Of a stretch of DNA of 64,000 nucleotides, positions 24,701 through 36,948 are shown in pieces. Each line of letters begins with the position of its first letter. Within the stretch, counting starts at the first letter, position 1. Made by a program: the position numbers and the translations under genes. The DNA comes from Pontederia crassipes (taxonomy: Eukaryota > Streptophyta > Magnoliopsida > Commelinales > Pontederiaceae): contig CM060198.1 of NCBI GenBank assembly GCA_030549335.1, positions 55,189,995 to 55,253,994 on the forward strand, read 5' to 3'. Below the pieces are notes generated by a model, which saw only the letters and a program-made list of their open reading frames with translations, searched no databases and was not told the origin of the DNA.

Positions 24701-25440
24701 TCTTCACTACACTTGCCAAGTAGGCATAACATCCCTTTTGGATCATCTTTTGAGCCTTCATAGCCGAAACGATCACCTTCTTGCGCTCTGATGGAGTACC
24801 TCTGGTGACTGTTTTTGGCTTGCCCTGTGCACCTATTATGATCTTCTTCTGTTTGTAATGTAGAGCTGCATCATGGTAAGAAAGTCAATCCATCCCTAGG
24901 ATGACATCGTAGTCTGCCATCGGAATGACGATGAGATCTGTAGAAAAATTCTTCTTCTCTACGGTGACAAGTACATTCGGGATGTACCTGGCCGCGCGAA
25001 GGTCTCCCATGGGCGTGCTCACTCTCATGGCATGAGACATCTGCTGCAAAGGCAAGCTAAGAGCTTGGGCGCACGACTCCGAAATAAACGAGTGCGTGGC
25101 CCCTGAGTCAAACAAGATAATGGCAGACACGCCATCAATAGGAAGAGTACCTCTGATAACGTCATTATCATTCTGCTCCGCATGTGCCTCCATGTGATGC
25201 ACCCTTCCCTGGGTTACAGGGTTTGCGCCTCCTGCGCCCTTGTTATCATGACCCCTCCTAGCAGGCTGGGGGCAGTTTCGGGCGAAATGCCCGAACTGTC
25301 CGCATAAGATGCACGCACTAGTCCTCTTGCAGCATTCGCCGTCATAGAATCGCTCGCAATGTGGGCAACAAAGCCTCTGTGGAACTACTGGCGCTGGTGG
25401 CTGAGGCTGACGTGGAGGAGGTGGCAGCTGTCTCAGAGGC
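21775..25440 (-). pseudogene. Gypsy-1 gag-pol relic with chromodomain
   Basis: From right to left on the minus strand the order is as follows. The gag zinc knuckle CILCGQFGHFARNC lies near 25270-25315. The aspartic protease DSGATHSFIS lies in the frame 24885-25202. Reverse transcriptase occupies 23748-24776, with [37 protein letters not shown] and the catalytic [10 protein letters not shown]. RNase H occupies 23160-23735 and includes [20 protein letters not shown]. The integrase core frame is 22474-22779 (TKAAHFIPIR, VSDRDPRFTARFW, FHPQTDGQSERT). The C-terminal domain is in 21898-22185 (GRVHNVFHVSMLKKY). A chromodomain runs into 21775-21900. Premature stops divide these into separate frames, for example a TAG replacing a glutamine codon at 23748. 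The order RT-RNase H-integrase-chromodomain is that of chromovirus Gypsy elements. Confidence 0.9.
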
Positions 25441-25459
25441 TATTACATGAAACGTGAGG

Positions 25460-27110
25460 AATTCAAAATTTAATTTGAATCTAACTAGAAGTTTAGGATA
25501 TAAAAAGGAGTCTAATGAGAGATATGATAAGAGTTTTATGTCCAAAAATATTTAGAAGATAAAATAATAATATTTTATTATTTTATTTAAAAAATTAATA
25601 GATAAGAATATTAATTATTTATTTAATTTTGAAATTTGGGAATAATTATGTTTAGGAGAGATACAATAAAGAAAAGATAGTTAGAAAATGATTAGGGATA
25701 AAGTTTGTTGAAAGATTGAATTAGGATTGCTAATGAGGTCAAAATTAAGAGTTTTAAGGATAAATATATTCAGGAAATAAATAATAATAAATTATTATTT
25801 TACTTCTAAAAATCAAGAAATAGTATTATTAATTAATTATTTAAATCCAAAAAATCATGGAAAATACAAGTTAAATTATAGACAGGAAGTATGTATAAGA
25901 GTTCTAATTATATTAGCACTTGGGAGACTTTACCTTATAAATAGGATTCCAAAGCTCTCTTCCAATCGGTCATCGAATCTCAGATATACTCTCTGTCCCG
26001 ACCCCATGGTTAGTCATTGTCGGGTCTCGCCGAAAAACACACCCAAAGTCTCGGATTTCAGGTTGTCTGAAATAGTGAAGGTACGTAAGATTTCATATTC
26101 ACTTTTGGATATGATTTCTTAGTGAAATAGTTAAGATGATGAATGAGTTAAGATTGATATGTGTTCTCCTATGCTCCATAAATAGTTTCATATGATTTTC
26201 ATATTGAACAAAGTACTGCACCGAAAGTTGTGATTGGCCAAAGACTCAAGAAAATATCACTAGAGTTCCAATAGCCGAAACCCAACCCGCATAGAGATGA
26301 ACCCGGTTCGGGTTCATCTATATAGTTGAGACCCGATGCGGTATCACTCTGAATCTGACCCGAATTTAGAGTGAACCAAACCCGAATTTAAGGCAGTCCG
26401 GCCCGGGCTTTGACACGATCGTTTTTGGGCGTTTGGATTCTTTTCCGGCAACCTGACCCACGTTGGGATTACACCTAGCCCGGGTAGATAAACATCACTC
26501 TGCGTGATGATGAAGACAACGAACTCGGCCCGAGCTATCTCGGACCCGGCCCTGGTTTTGCTAAGAAAAAGTGACACGACACCGAGAGCTCGACCCGAGT
26601 CTCGGTGAACACGGACCAAGTTTAGTCACAACCCGACCCGGATTCATAGAATAGAAAAAATTTTATTTTATTTTTAATTATTATTATTTGCAATGACTAT
26701 TTTACCCTTGTGTTAATAATGCTTAATTGAGAAGTAAGGATGTTAATCAGGTCAACGGATAAAAGATGTAAAATGGGACTTCTTGGTACGGATTGTCACC
26801 GAATCGAATCATATAAAGAAAGTGAAGATGAGTATTAATAACTCCACCACCCTAATCGTTATCATGGATAAATAAAAGCCCCACACCTTTTTATTGGGCC
26901 CATCATTGCCCTACTTTTGATTTTAGTTTGATCCACTTTGACCATGCATGAAATGCCATGAATGCCCATAATAAAATAAGTCGAGCTGACATTAGAACAA
27001 CACATATAGATCTTCTTGGAATTATTTATAATAAAAGATGTGGAGAAAGAACAGAAAGAATCAAATAGAAAAGCATCGAATGAAAACAAATCGAGCCGAA
27101 AGGAATAGTA
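25460..27110 (+). repeat. Internal fragment of the 39853-42329-type LTR
   Basis: This aligns in the same orientation with 40104-41830 of the complete solo LTR. It lacks the first 250 bases and the last 500. About 90 bases downstream of the TATA region (present at about 40600-40690) are also missing near 25965. A TATAAATAGG box lies near 25936. Both ends are sharp breaks, into Gypsy-1 gag on the left and X copy B on the right. It contains the hairpin AGATGAACCCG/CGGGTTCATCT at 26295-26319. No gene is present. Confidence 0.85.
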
Positions 27111-29432
27111 TAATATGAAAATTGATTATTTTTATTTTAAATTATTTTGTTTTAAATTTGAAAATAAAACAATGTCTTCTACAAACGAAATAGTATAATA
27201 TGTTGTTATATTTTTACATTTCATTTTAGAAAGAAAAAAAATTATTTATTTTAATCATACTCAAATTGAATATTTATTTTTATTTATGAAATAATACATT
27301 ATCTTTTAAGGATGAAATATTAATTTATTTTTAGTATACTTGTCCATTATCCTTTAAAAAGAAAAACAATCCTTAATTTGGTATCAATTTCTTAAATTTG
27401 AATTATTTTTTTAATGCCAAAATAACTCAACGTCTTTTAAAAAAGAGTAAAGAACGCTTGCTTAGCGGCTTGCGTGAGGGCATCAGACATGATCCGACGG
27501 CCGTTCTTCTTTTTTTTTCTGAACCCTTTATTCTCATGAGATACGATTCGACGGTCATGATCTCTCTCCTCTTCCTCTTCGCCACATTTCCGTTGATTTC
27601 GTCCACCCTCCCCCATGAACACGAGACGTTCGACAACGGCAGTGGCGCGACAACATCGCAACAAAAGCAACGGCACGAGCAGTGCTAGTGGCAACGACGT
27701 TCGGTAGCGGGCCCGACAACGAGCAGATTGATGGATCCGACGACCGAGAGGATGAGAAAGAGGAAGAAACGAAAGATGACAAGAAGGCTACGACAGCACC
27801 AGATCAAAAAGCACATCGAAGGAGGAGGGAGATCCGAGGACGGAGGACAGAGAGGAGAAAAGGACACCGACGACACCGGATCGGAGTAGGAGGGGGGAGC
27901 AGGATGGCACCGAATGGAAGGAGGAGGAGGAGGAGGTAGTGGAGGAGTGCCGGCTGAGATGTAATCCATATCTGCAGTTCCGGTGACGAAGAGGACGTGA
28001 AAGAGGGACTGTCGGATTGTATCTGTAGTCCCGGCTCTCACGTCTGCTTAGTAGGCGCTCTTTACTCTTTAAAAAGACAATATTATTAATTTCATTATAC
28101 TACTATGATATCTTTGAGAAAGGAAATATTATTTATTTTAATCAAATTGAATCATTTATTTTTAAATTTATGAAATAATATTTTTTAAAAGAAAATATTA
28201 TTATTATTAGTGTACTTGTCAATTATCTTTTAGAAATAAAGATTTAATCTTAATTGGACACAAATTGAATTCTTTATTTTAAATTATTTTTTATTTAAAA
28301 ACAAATTATCTTTTAAAAAGGAAATATTACTTACTCGTACCTTATCTTTCCTTCTAATTAAATTATGCTATTAAATATTCTTTTGTTTGTGTTACCTTAT
28401 CAAATAACCTTATAAGATCATTTTTATTTTCTGAAACTCAATTGAATTCATTGCTTTAATTTCCCTTTCTAATTCAAAAATTAATACATTTATCTTTTAA
28501 AAATGAAATATTATTTTTTAATATATTTGTACATTGTCTTTTAGAAAGTAAATTTAATTTATCTAATAATTTTTTTCAGAAAAGTATATATCATTTATCT
28601 TAACATATTTTGTGTGTTGCTATTTTGATCATACTCAAATTTATAAAAAGAAAATATTAATCTTAATTTGATTCAAGTTGAATTATTTATTTTAAATTAG
28701 TTTTTTTCAGAAATAAAAAAATTATCTTTTAAAAAAGAATTATTATTTAATTTCATATTATCTTTAAGAAAGAAAATATTATTATTTTCATAATACTCAA
28801 ATTGATATAAAAAAGAAATATTAATTGTAATTCCACTCAAATTGAATTATTTTTTTTAAATTTGAGAATAACTAATTATTTGTAAAAGAAATTATTATTT
28901 ACTTGCATAGTATCTTTTAGAAATAAAATATTATTTACTTTATAATACTCGAATTGATAAAAAGGAAATATTAATCTTAATTTGACTCAAATTTAATTAT
29001 TTGTTAATTCTGAAAATAACATATTATCTTTTATAAGGAATTATTATTTACTTCCACGTTATCGTTTAAAGAGAAAATATTATTTATTTTAATCATACCA
29101 AGAAACTTTGCTTTTAATTAAAATATGCTCATAAATTTAATCTTCTTTTTTTATATTATATAATAAAATATTATGAAATATTTTTTTATTTTTTGAAAAA
29201 TTTTAATTAGATATGTATATATATTAATTTATATAAAAACTTTACACTTGTCATCATGTTATAGATGCCACTTGTTGTGTTGTCATACTTTCGAGGAAAT
29301 ATTATTTGTTTAGTACCAAAAATAGTACATTACATTTTAAAAATTACATATTATTTAATTTATTTTTAAAATTATGTAATACATTATATGTTGTCTTATA
29401 CTTATTTTAAAAAGTTTGAAACTTTATTGTAG

Positions 29433-29990
29433 GAGGAAAAACAAGATGATATTATAGACTTTCGTGCGGTATACGAGGCCACACATAAAAGCAATGACTT
29501 GGTTTTTCACGTTAGCGTAAAATAAATTTTCAAATATGCAATGTTTAATTTTTTTAGAATGCGTATAATCAGAAGATGGCCGAGAAGTACGAAGATGATC
29601 CTAGTACTCAGTCACTAGGTAACGATTCATATTTTTAACGTTATAACACTTTGTATATTTATATGCTTCTGGAAGTTATACAATTTATATGATTTATAAT
29701 GTTATATATAATTTGTCTATTTTGTAGATGACACTGCTATTTGGGAGAAGATGGCCGGTATTACACGAGGAGAATACTTGCGTGGCCTAGGCACGGCCGC
29801 TCAAGTTCTTTGGAGGAGCAGAGAATATGCATGCGACTTCGATTTCATCCACCGCACATGAGATCACGTTGGATAGCATCAAGGGACCCATGTCAAAACA
29901 AGTAGCTTAACATTTAGTTCCCATTTTGCTGGCGATCCAGACCGCGCTTCAACCACATACTCAGTCCCCACGAGGCCAATGATCGAGTAC
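29433..29990 (+). pseudogene. CACTA transposase relic (Transposase_24), X copy B
   Basis: Exon 1 is 29433-29516 (EEKQDDIIDFRAVYEATHKS, then NDLVFHVS), between TTGTAG and GTAAAA. Exon 2 is 29558-29618 (NAYNQKMAEKYEDDPSTQSL), between TTTTTTAG and GTAACG. Exon 3 starts at 29728 after TTTTGTAG (DDTAIWEKMAGITRGEYLRG, then LGTAAQVLWRSREY). Splicing keeps one phase across all three exons. The frame then meets TGA near 29860, and the C-terminal part (SSTAHEITLDSIKGPM, QTALQPHTQSPRGQ) continues in another frame. This matches the plant Ptta/En/Spm transposase pattern THxS...GLGT. The upstream part is missing or not recognisable. Confidence 0.65.
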
Positions 29991-30845
29991 GTCGGCGTCG
30001 AATGTCAGGAATAATAACGACGATGTTAACGATCTAGGATAAAAACTTTTCGATCATATATCTTTTATAAGATTTTATTTACGATATATGATATCATTTT
30101 GTTATCTTATTAGTACTTTTGTGATGGTTATTAGTGCTTTTATGATGGTTATTAGTGTTTTGATTTATTATTATTGTTATTAGTGTTTTGCATTATTTAA
30201 GCATTTTATAATTTGTAGGGTGTGGGAAGGGAACAAAATGGTTGGAATTGGGCAAATTTTTTTATATTTAGCGCCACCTTAGTATTGCAATAGCGAAGCA
30301 ATGTGATCGGATGCTATTTTAAATTTATCGTAAGTGGAGAAACTTTAGTATCTAGTTAGCGTCGCAAGAATTGGTGCCACATTAGCGTCGAAGTAGAGAC
30401 GATGCACGCAATCACATTAGCGTCTAATTTGCATCACACTAAGTAGAAGGTTAACGCCTCATCAGCGTCATAACATTCAGCACCACCGTAGTGTCGTCTT
30501 AGAGACGCTCTTAAATTCCTCGCGAGTACACATTTTGCGTCATGTTAATGTCGCAGTGGCGCTAGTAGCGTCACATTTGTCGTCGGCACCCACACTAATG
30601 GCTACCAATCGCCAGCGTCTCCATCCTACGACGCCATTTAGATTCTAAAGTGTGGTTATTCCTTTTAGTCACGTGTTAGTATCACCTTAGCCTCTGGTAA
30701 CAAATTTTCACCTCTATGATATATGCTCTCGAGGTTATCTTTCCTCCTACCTATAAGTATAGCTATCTCATATTTTCTCTGGTAAATTTGTAAACTCGTA
30801 TGATTTTTGAGCAACACTCATAGGGAGGAGGAATGACATCCCGGA

Positions 30846-30849
<4 letters not shown>

Positions 30850-30888
<39 letters not shown>
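30850..30888 (+). repeat. (AT)n microsatellite
   Basis: About 19 AT units just before the CACTACAAG terminus. The same site in the second block (46689-46699) is only TATATATATC. Confidence 0.95.
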
Positions 30889-30889
<1 letters not shown>

Positions 30890-30891
30890 TA

Positions 30892-31426
30892 CACTACAAG
30901 AAAAGTGGAATTTTTCGACGGACAGAAATTCTTCATAATTTTCGAAGGATTTTGCGACAGATAGGAATCCGTCAAAATTTTTGGCAGTCGGGATCGTAGA
31001 AAATTAAAAAACTAAATTATGAAATCTACTATATTATTATTCTATTTTCCAACCGTTAGGAACTTCAAAATTTTCAACGGATACATATCCGTCGCAACTT
31101 TCGACGTTCGGTCCCGTTGATAAGTGAAAAAATGTAATATTATATAATATATAACATCATATAATATATAATATGAATAGTATTTTATTATTATAATTAC
31201 CGATAGTTGGACGGTCCAGACCATCGGTAATTATATAAATAATTAAATATTATATAATATAAGATGTATTTTATTATTATAATTACCGACAGTTCGATGA
31301 TCTGGACCATCGGTAACTGTAAAAAGAATTAAATATTATATCATATATAATATAAGATATATTTTATTATTATAATTATCGACACTTCAAATTGTTGGTA
31401 ATTAAAAAAAATAATTAAATAATACA

Positions 31427-31478
<52 letters not shown>

Positions 31479-31793
31479 TCTGATGGTTGAGACTGTCAGA
31501 ACTTTCGACGACTCAAAATCCATCGAAAATTCCACCAGTCAAGACCGTCGATAATTAAAAAATAATACCGCCAAACTCTCCCGCTTTTTTTTCTTTTCCC
31601 GCTTCCCCTCTCTCTACCTCGTTTTCGCCTATACATCACCTTCTCCCTCTCTCTACCTCTCTCCACCTATTTCCCTCTCTCCTCTCTCTTTCCCTCACCG
31701 GCCATCTACCTCCTTCGAGGGATCGGTGCGACAACCTCCATCCTAGACGACGACCCCTTTCTCTCTCTCTTGGCTTGGATGCCTGGCAGTTTG
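30892..31793 (+). mobile_element. CACTA-type transposon terminus, copy 1 (truncated)
   Basis: It starts CACTACAAGAAAAGTGG, the consensus CACTA terminal sequence. It is followed by subterminal repeats of the form TTCGACGG, ATCCGTCGAAA and GACCGTCGGTAATT in both orientations (30915-31555), and then a pyrimidine-rich leader (31580-31770). The paralogous copy is at 46705-47595. No opposite terminus (CTTGTAGTG) was found. An (ATT)n tract lies at 31428-31479. Confidence 0.75.
31428..31479 (+). repeat. (ATT)n microsatellite
   Basis: About 17 ATT units inside the CACTA subterminal region. Only four or five units are present in the paralogue near 47265. Confidence 0.95.
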
Positions 31794-33190
31794 ATCCGGC
31801 CGCGCCACGCGTGGCGGCCTGATCCGGCAGCCCAGACCGCCTCGCGAAGGTTCGGCTGCATGCGGACTGGATCAGCCGCCTCGCGGCGGATCGGCCGCGC
31901 GCCGCCTAGCGGTTTGATGCGGCCGCGCACGGCCCGGATCAGCCGCCTGGGGGCTTGTTCTTCTCATATCAATAAATGGTTTGATTACTTGGTTGTTCTT
32001 CTCATTATCATTTGTCATAGTTTGTGCTTCTTCATCACCTACTTCAATCTCTTGTTCACTGTAAAAGCATTGTGACTTTAAATAAATATACAATAGTAAG
32101 AAAATGATTTATATAAATTCTGAAATATACCTCGGTTGTGTGTCATCAAGTTCCATTATTTGGTTATCATCCCAATTAAAATTATCCATCTCCATATTGT
32201 TTTCAATATTTGCCAAGAACTAAAAAAACTAAAAAAGATGAACTTATAATAATACAAATAATCCTAGCCATTGATTCTTTTAAGATAATCGAATCTCATT
32301 TATTATTTATAAGGTCATTTACTGCCCACCTGATCTCCTCCATTTTTTTATTTTCAAGATTGAATTCATTTATTATTTGCAGACATCATACTGACTTCCA
32401 GATTAATTATTTTAAATTAATCAAAGAAATATCATTAATATTGATTTCATACGAATTGAATATTGAATTTCGAATTTCTCTTTACAAAATTTTCAAATTC
32501 AGTGTATTTTTACCCATTAATATTGAATATTGATTTAATTGCAGTGTTACCTAAACAAATTTTTGTTTGAATTTATTGCGAATTATTTTCTTTAAGAACT
32601 AGATATTAGTTTGATTGGTGCATTTTTTTTAAAATTTGTTTTAAATTTTGTTAGTACTCCATAGCTATAGATCCCTAAACTTTAGTTGTTTATATACAAT
32701 TTTTTAATTACAACCGTATAATTATTAGATAATTATGTGTACATTCTCAAATTAGTCATCAACTAAATTTTTTTTCTTCTATTTATTTCTTTTAGTCATC
32801 TAATTTTTTTGAAACATCTTTCAAAGATTAAAGTTTTCTTAAATCTCCTTCTCACCTTTAAATTTTTTGGGAATTATTTAATTCAGTTATATTCGAAAGT
32901 TGATATTTTATTTATTGAAAGGGATCAATATATATTGTTTGAATTTATTGGTTATTCAAATTTAAATACTTCATATATATAATAAAATTATTTTCTTTAA
33001 AGTAGAATATTAATTTTAGATAAATATTTTTTTATCTAAACGTACTCTTGTTTCTTAGATTTTTTTTAATTTCTTTTAAATTCGAATTTGACTTTATATA
33101 AATATTTTAAGGGATTTTTTTGACATAAATTTTCATTGTTTCTTATCCTTCAATATAATTAGCAATTCTCATTCTATTCCTTTTGCATCT
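31794..33190. other. GC-rich junction, minus-strand exon-like blocks, AT-rich stretch
   Basis: Bases 31794-31960 are very GC-rich, with repeated GATCCGGC and GATCAGCCGCCT and the 12-base palindrome GCCACGCGTGGC near 31805. On the minus strand two acidic exon-like blocks lie at about 32220-32131 (FLANIENNMEMDNFNWDDNQ, then IMELDDTQP, before GTATAT) and about 32058-31930 (SEQEIEVGDEEAQTMTNDNE, then KNNQVIKPFIDMRR). They run into the GC-rich part. The protein was not recognised. From 32240 to 33190 the sequence is AT-rich with nothing supportable. The whole interval is absent from the paralogous block at 47595. Confidence 0.4.
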
Positions 33191-33221
33191 AGATCAACCT
33201 TTTAGCAAAATGACTTAAAAA

Positions 33222-36200
33222 ATGATTGGATATGAAATGACAAGATGGGAAAAGTTGAATGACATGAATTATGTCACGTGGATCCGAAAATTTCGCTATG
33301 GACTAATGCATGAAAACTTGTATAAAACAATTGATACTCCTGCCCCTAAACTTTCTGAGGAGGCCACTGATGAAGAAAAGAAGGCACATGAGAAAGCAAT
33401 GGAATTGTGGGAGCGAAATGACAACAAAGTTAGATCCTTCATAATGATTCACGTGGAGGATGATCTAATTAGTGTCTTTGAAACTCAAGAAACTGCACAT
33501 GATCTGTGGAATGCCATCAAAGATAAATATGATGAAAAAATAAATACTAATGTGCAACTCCTTTATAATTACAACAATTATAAAATGAAGGAAAATGATA
33601 ATGTTATAGATCATGTGAACAGAATGGTCGTTATGGTCAAAGATCTAGCTGCCGTACTGAAACCATGCAAGTAGCAACTATTTTAAATAGTTTGCCACCC
33701 TCTTTTGATATGGCTGTCACTACACTTCGACTTAATGAATCAGTTAAGTTAGTTGCTAACTCAACTAGTCATGGAACAAAATATGGCTAAAGGCAAAAAG
33801 AAAATTGAAATATATGAAGCTGGAGAAGAAGAAGCTCATGCCGTTCATCATTGGAGCAATTCAAAGGACATCATTCAAAAGTACCAAGGGGAGCGTGCTA
33901 CAATTGTGAAAAATTTGGGCACTTCAAGTCCCATTGTCCAATAGGAAAGAAGCCGAGTCAGAATAAAACTCCGCAAAATAAAGGCCCCAACAAGATTGAA
34001 TTGCTGGAGTCATCGAGTGCAATGCTGCGACGACAGACGCTGAAGGATGGTGGATCGACTTTGGTGCGACACACCATATTGCAAAGATCAAGGTTGGCCA
34101 GACCAACTTCAAGGAATTAAAGAAAGGTGAACATAGAATATTCATGGGGAACAACACCTATCTTGACATTGAAGGTGTTGGTATATACAAGTTAGATCTG
34201 GGTGATAGTATCATGGTCCTCCATGATGTGCCATACACACCTGGAATTCGTCGAAACCTTGTCTCTGTTCCTACTCTCCTCGAGAAAGATCTTGAAGTTA
34301 GACTCTATAAAGGTCGTGTAGCTATAGGGAAGAACAACAAAGTCTTAGCCATGGGAAAGTTTGAACCTGTTCATGACTTATTTTGTCTTTCAGTAGTCAA
34401 TAATGAATCAATGAATGTGACTTCTGAGTATTCCTTGTGTCTTCTATCTGATTTTGATATCTGGCATAAGAGATTAGGACATCCAAGAAAAACAAAAATG
34501 GAAGAAATAATTATAATGAACCTAGTACCTAATATATCAGGAGCAAGAATATTGCCCTATGAACATTGTTTGACCGGAAAAATGACCCGAAAATCTTTTC
34601 CGATAGGAACAAGGTCAAAAGAATGGTTAGAGTTGGTTCATTCGGATATTTGTGGTCCATTGAGTGTCACAACACACAGGAATAAAGAATATTTTATAAC
34701 ATTCATTGATGGCTATTCCAAATTCTCTCATGCATATTTTATAACATTCATTGATGTATGTTGTCACACTCAGGTCTCCCAAAAAACTTTTGGGGTGATG
34801 CAGTGATGATTGCAAATTACATAAAAAATAGAATTTCTACTAAGTCCGTAGAATCGACGCCATATGAACTTTGGAATGGCAGGAAGCCCGAGTTGGGTCA
34901 TCTCCGAAAATGGGGATGTAAATCGCATGTACTACTTCCAAGTCAGCTTAAGGACAAGCTGGAATTTAGGATGGTGACATGCAGGTTTATTGGTTATAGT
35001 GATAAGTCCAAAGGGTATAGGTTCTTTCATGATGAAAGAGGACTAATCGAGAGTCGTGATGCAACTTTTCTTGAAAATGAAAAGGAAGATATGCACGAAG
35101 AAGAGGACAGAGAACCTCTAATTATCCTTGGTGATAATGACGACTCTGAAGAAGACACATTGGATATATGTCCAACAGTGGGAGAAAAACCTATATATGA
35201 TAATGAACCTTTGGCAGAAGTGAAGGAACCCATACAATCCACGAGTGTAATCGACAACAAGAGGCCCCGGACGATACCCACATATTTGGATGACTATTAT
35301 CTATACGAATGCGAAGCTTCGTGTTACGCCGTCGATGTTGATACAGAGGATTGTACAGATCTTATTTCATATGATGAAGCAGTTGCTTCTTCTATTCAGA
35401 ATCATGGTTGGCCGCCATGAGAGATGAATTGGACTCAATCGATCGAAACGACGTATGTGCGCTATGTGACTTGCTAGATGGTAGGCAATCCATATGGTGC
35501 AAATGGGTATTAAAAAAAAAATACTGAGTTGATGGTACTATTGAAAAGCACAAATAAAGATTAGTTATCAAGGGTTATACTCAGTAAGCCGGAATTGATT
35601 TTCAGGAAACTCATTCTCCAGTATCTAAGTTTGCATCCATAAGGGTCGTCTTAGCATTAGTTGCATATATGGATTTGGAATTATTCCAAATGGATGTAAA
35701 AGCTGCTTTCCTCAATGGAGAATTGAGTGAAGACATATATATACAACAACTTGATGTTTTTCAGATAGAAGGTCAGAAGAACAAAGTTTATAAGTTGAAA
35801 AAATCATTATATGGCTTAAAACAATCTTCACATCAATGGTACAAAAAGTTCCATGGGACGGTCAGCCAATTTGGTTTTATTACAAACAAATTGGATCATT
35901 GTGTACATCAAGAAGAGAGGGAGCAAATTCATAATAATGTCATTATATGTAGATGACATTTTGCTTGCAAGAAATGATGTCACAATGCTCGATGAAATAA
36001 AAGAAAAATTGAGCAATGAATTTAAAATGAAAGGCATTGGCGAAGCATCCTATGTTCTTGGACATTGAGTTTAAGTCAAAAAAGTATCTAAATAAAATAC
36101 TCAAGAGATTTGAAATGCAGAATAGCACTTCAGCACCAACACCGATTGTGATTGGAAAAAGACTTAGTAAAAGTCAATGTCCCAACATAGGGCAAGAACC

Positions 36201-36830
36201 TCTAGATGTTCCCTATGCACAAGCAGTTGGTAGCTTGATGTATGCGATGTTATGTACAAGACCTGACTTGGTTATCCAGTAAGTTTAGTTAGTACATATC
36301 AAAGTAATCCCAGAAAAGCACATTGGGAAGTTATTAAAAGAATTCTTAGATATCTAAAATGTACTGTACAATTAAAATTGACATACCAAGTTGATACATT
36401 TGAGGTTATAGGTTACTCAAATGCGGATTTTGGAGGGGATCACTTATTTTTGTTGGGTGGTGCAGCTATTTTTTGGGGTAGCAAAAAATAAGGATGTGTG
36501 GTTAGACATACACAAGAAGCTTGGCAACCACCCATGCTGTATTGATTTGACGTTTTCTTTTAGAACTAGGGCTCAATTTGGTCAATGGACCATTACAAAT
36601 GTACTATGATAATCAAGCTGTAATAAGTTTGATTAACAATGGAGCAAACAGTTCTAAAGGAAAGCACATAGAGATCGAATATCATTATGTACATGACATA
36701 GAAGAAAGAAGTGACGGCAGCCTACATGTCAACAAATGACATGCTAACTGATTCTCTTACAAATGGAATTTCAGCAGGAACATTCATTAAACATGTTGGT
36801 TTAATGAGACTCAGGAATCCATGAATCAAA
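33222..36830 (+). pseudogene. Copia-2 gag-pol relic
   Basis: Gag starts at 33222 (MIGYEMTRWEKLNDMNYVTW) and stays open to 33674. A frameshift leads to the zinc knuckle CYNCEKFGHFKSHC near 33897-33940. The protease motif is altered and reads FGATHHIAK near 34068. The frame 34144-34806 holds the gag-pre-integrase segment (WHKRLGHPRKTK) and the start of the integrase core (LVHSDICGPL). The middle of the integrase is deleted at a duplicated 23-base string (34688 and 34735), and the frame resumes with [16 protein letters not shown] near 34776. RT blocks follow at 35430-36060 (QMDVKAAFLNGELSEDIYIQ, LKKSLYGLKQS, SLYVDDILLA). RNase H remnants run to about 36830. Many stops make it inactive. Confidence 0.88.
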
Positions 36831-36948
36831 AAGAAAATTTCATCTCTTATGAATACCTCATGAATAGTTTGAAGTATTGAAGTTGCAATAACACTACGTG
36901 GATACTAAAAGGGTTGAAATTGCATGACCACATCAGTCAAGTGGGAGA

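Larger units (their letters stand above)
20805..25459 (-). mobile_element. Gypsy-1: Tekay/Del-like LTR retrotransposon, truncated in gag
   Basis: The 3' LTR is at left (20805-21730). It is followed on the minus strand by the polypurine tract, chromodomain, integrase, RNase H, RT, protease and the zinc-knuckle end of gag. Near 25440-25460 the gag breaks off and joins an unrelated LTR fragment, so the 5' LTR, PBS and N-terminal gag are missing. Insertion occurred in X copy A. The left target bases are ATATA, but the partner cannot be checked because the right end is lost. Confidence 0.9.
27112..30891 (+). mobile_element. CACTA-like element X, copy B
   Basis: The layout is an AT-rich leader, a GC-richer island (27440-28060), an AT-rich part with degenerate repeats (28080-29400), transposase exons (29433-29990) and subterminal repeats of AGCGTCG/CGACGCTAA type (30240-30700). 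It ends with the shared block 30760-30850 and an (AT)n tract. The island has open frames on both strands (for example 27682-27939 plus, E/D/K/R-rich), equivalent to 43511-43702 in copy C. They may be remnants of a 5' exon but I cannot assign them. Confidence 0.7.

Noticed and set aside
21898-25202. Plus-strand frames within the Gypsy-1 and Gypsy-2 coding regions
   Set aside because: Antisense shadows of gag-pol.
27398-28041. Charged frames in the GC-richer island of element X as a host gene
   Set aside because: Present in all three X copies with different breaks; belongs to the transposon and has no recognisable domain.
31770-32075. 101-codon Arg/Pro-rich plus-strand frame
   Set aside because: Crosses the GC-rich patch and an AT-rich region; the minus strand has better exon-like blocks there.
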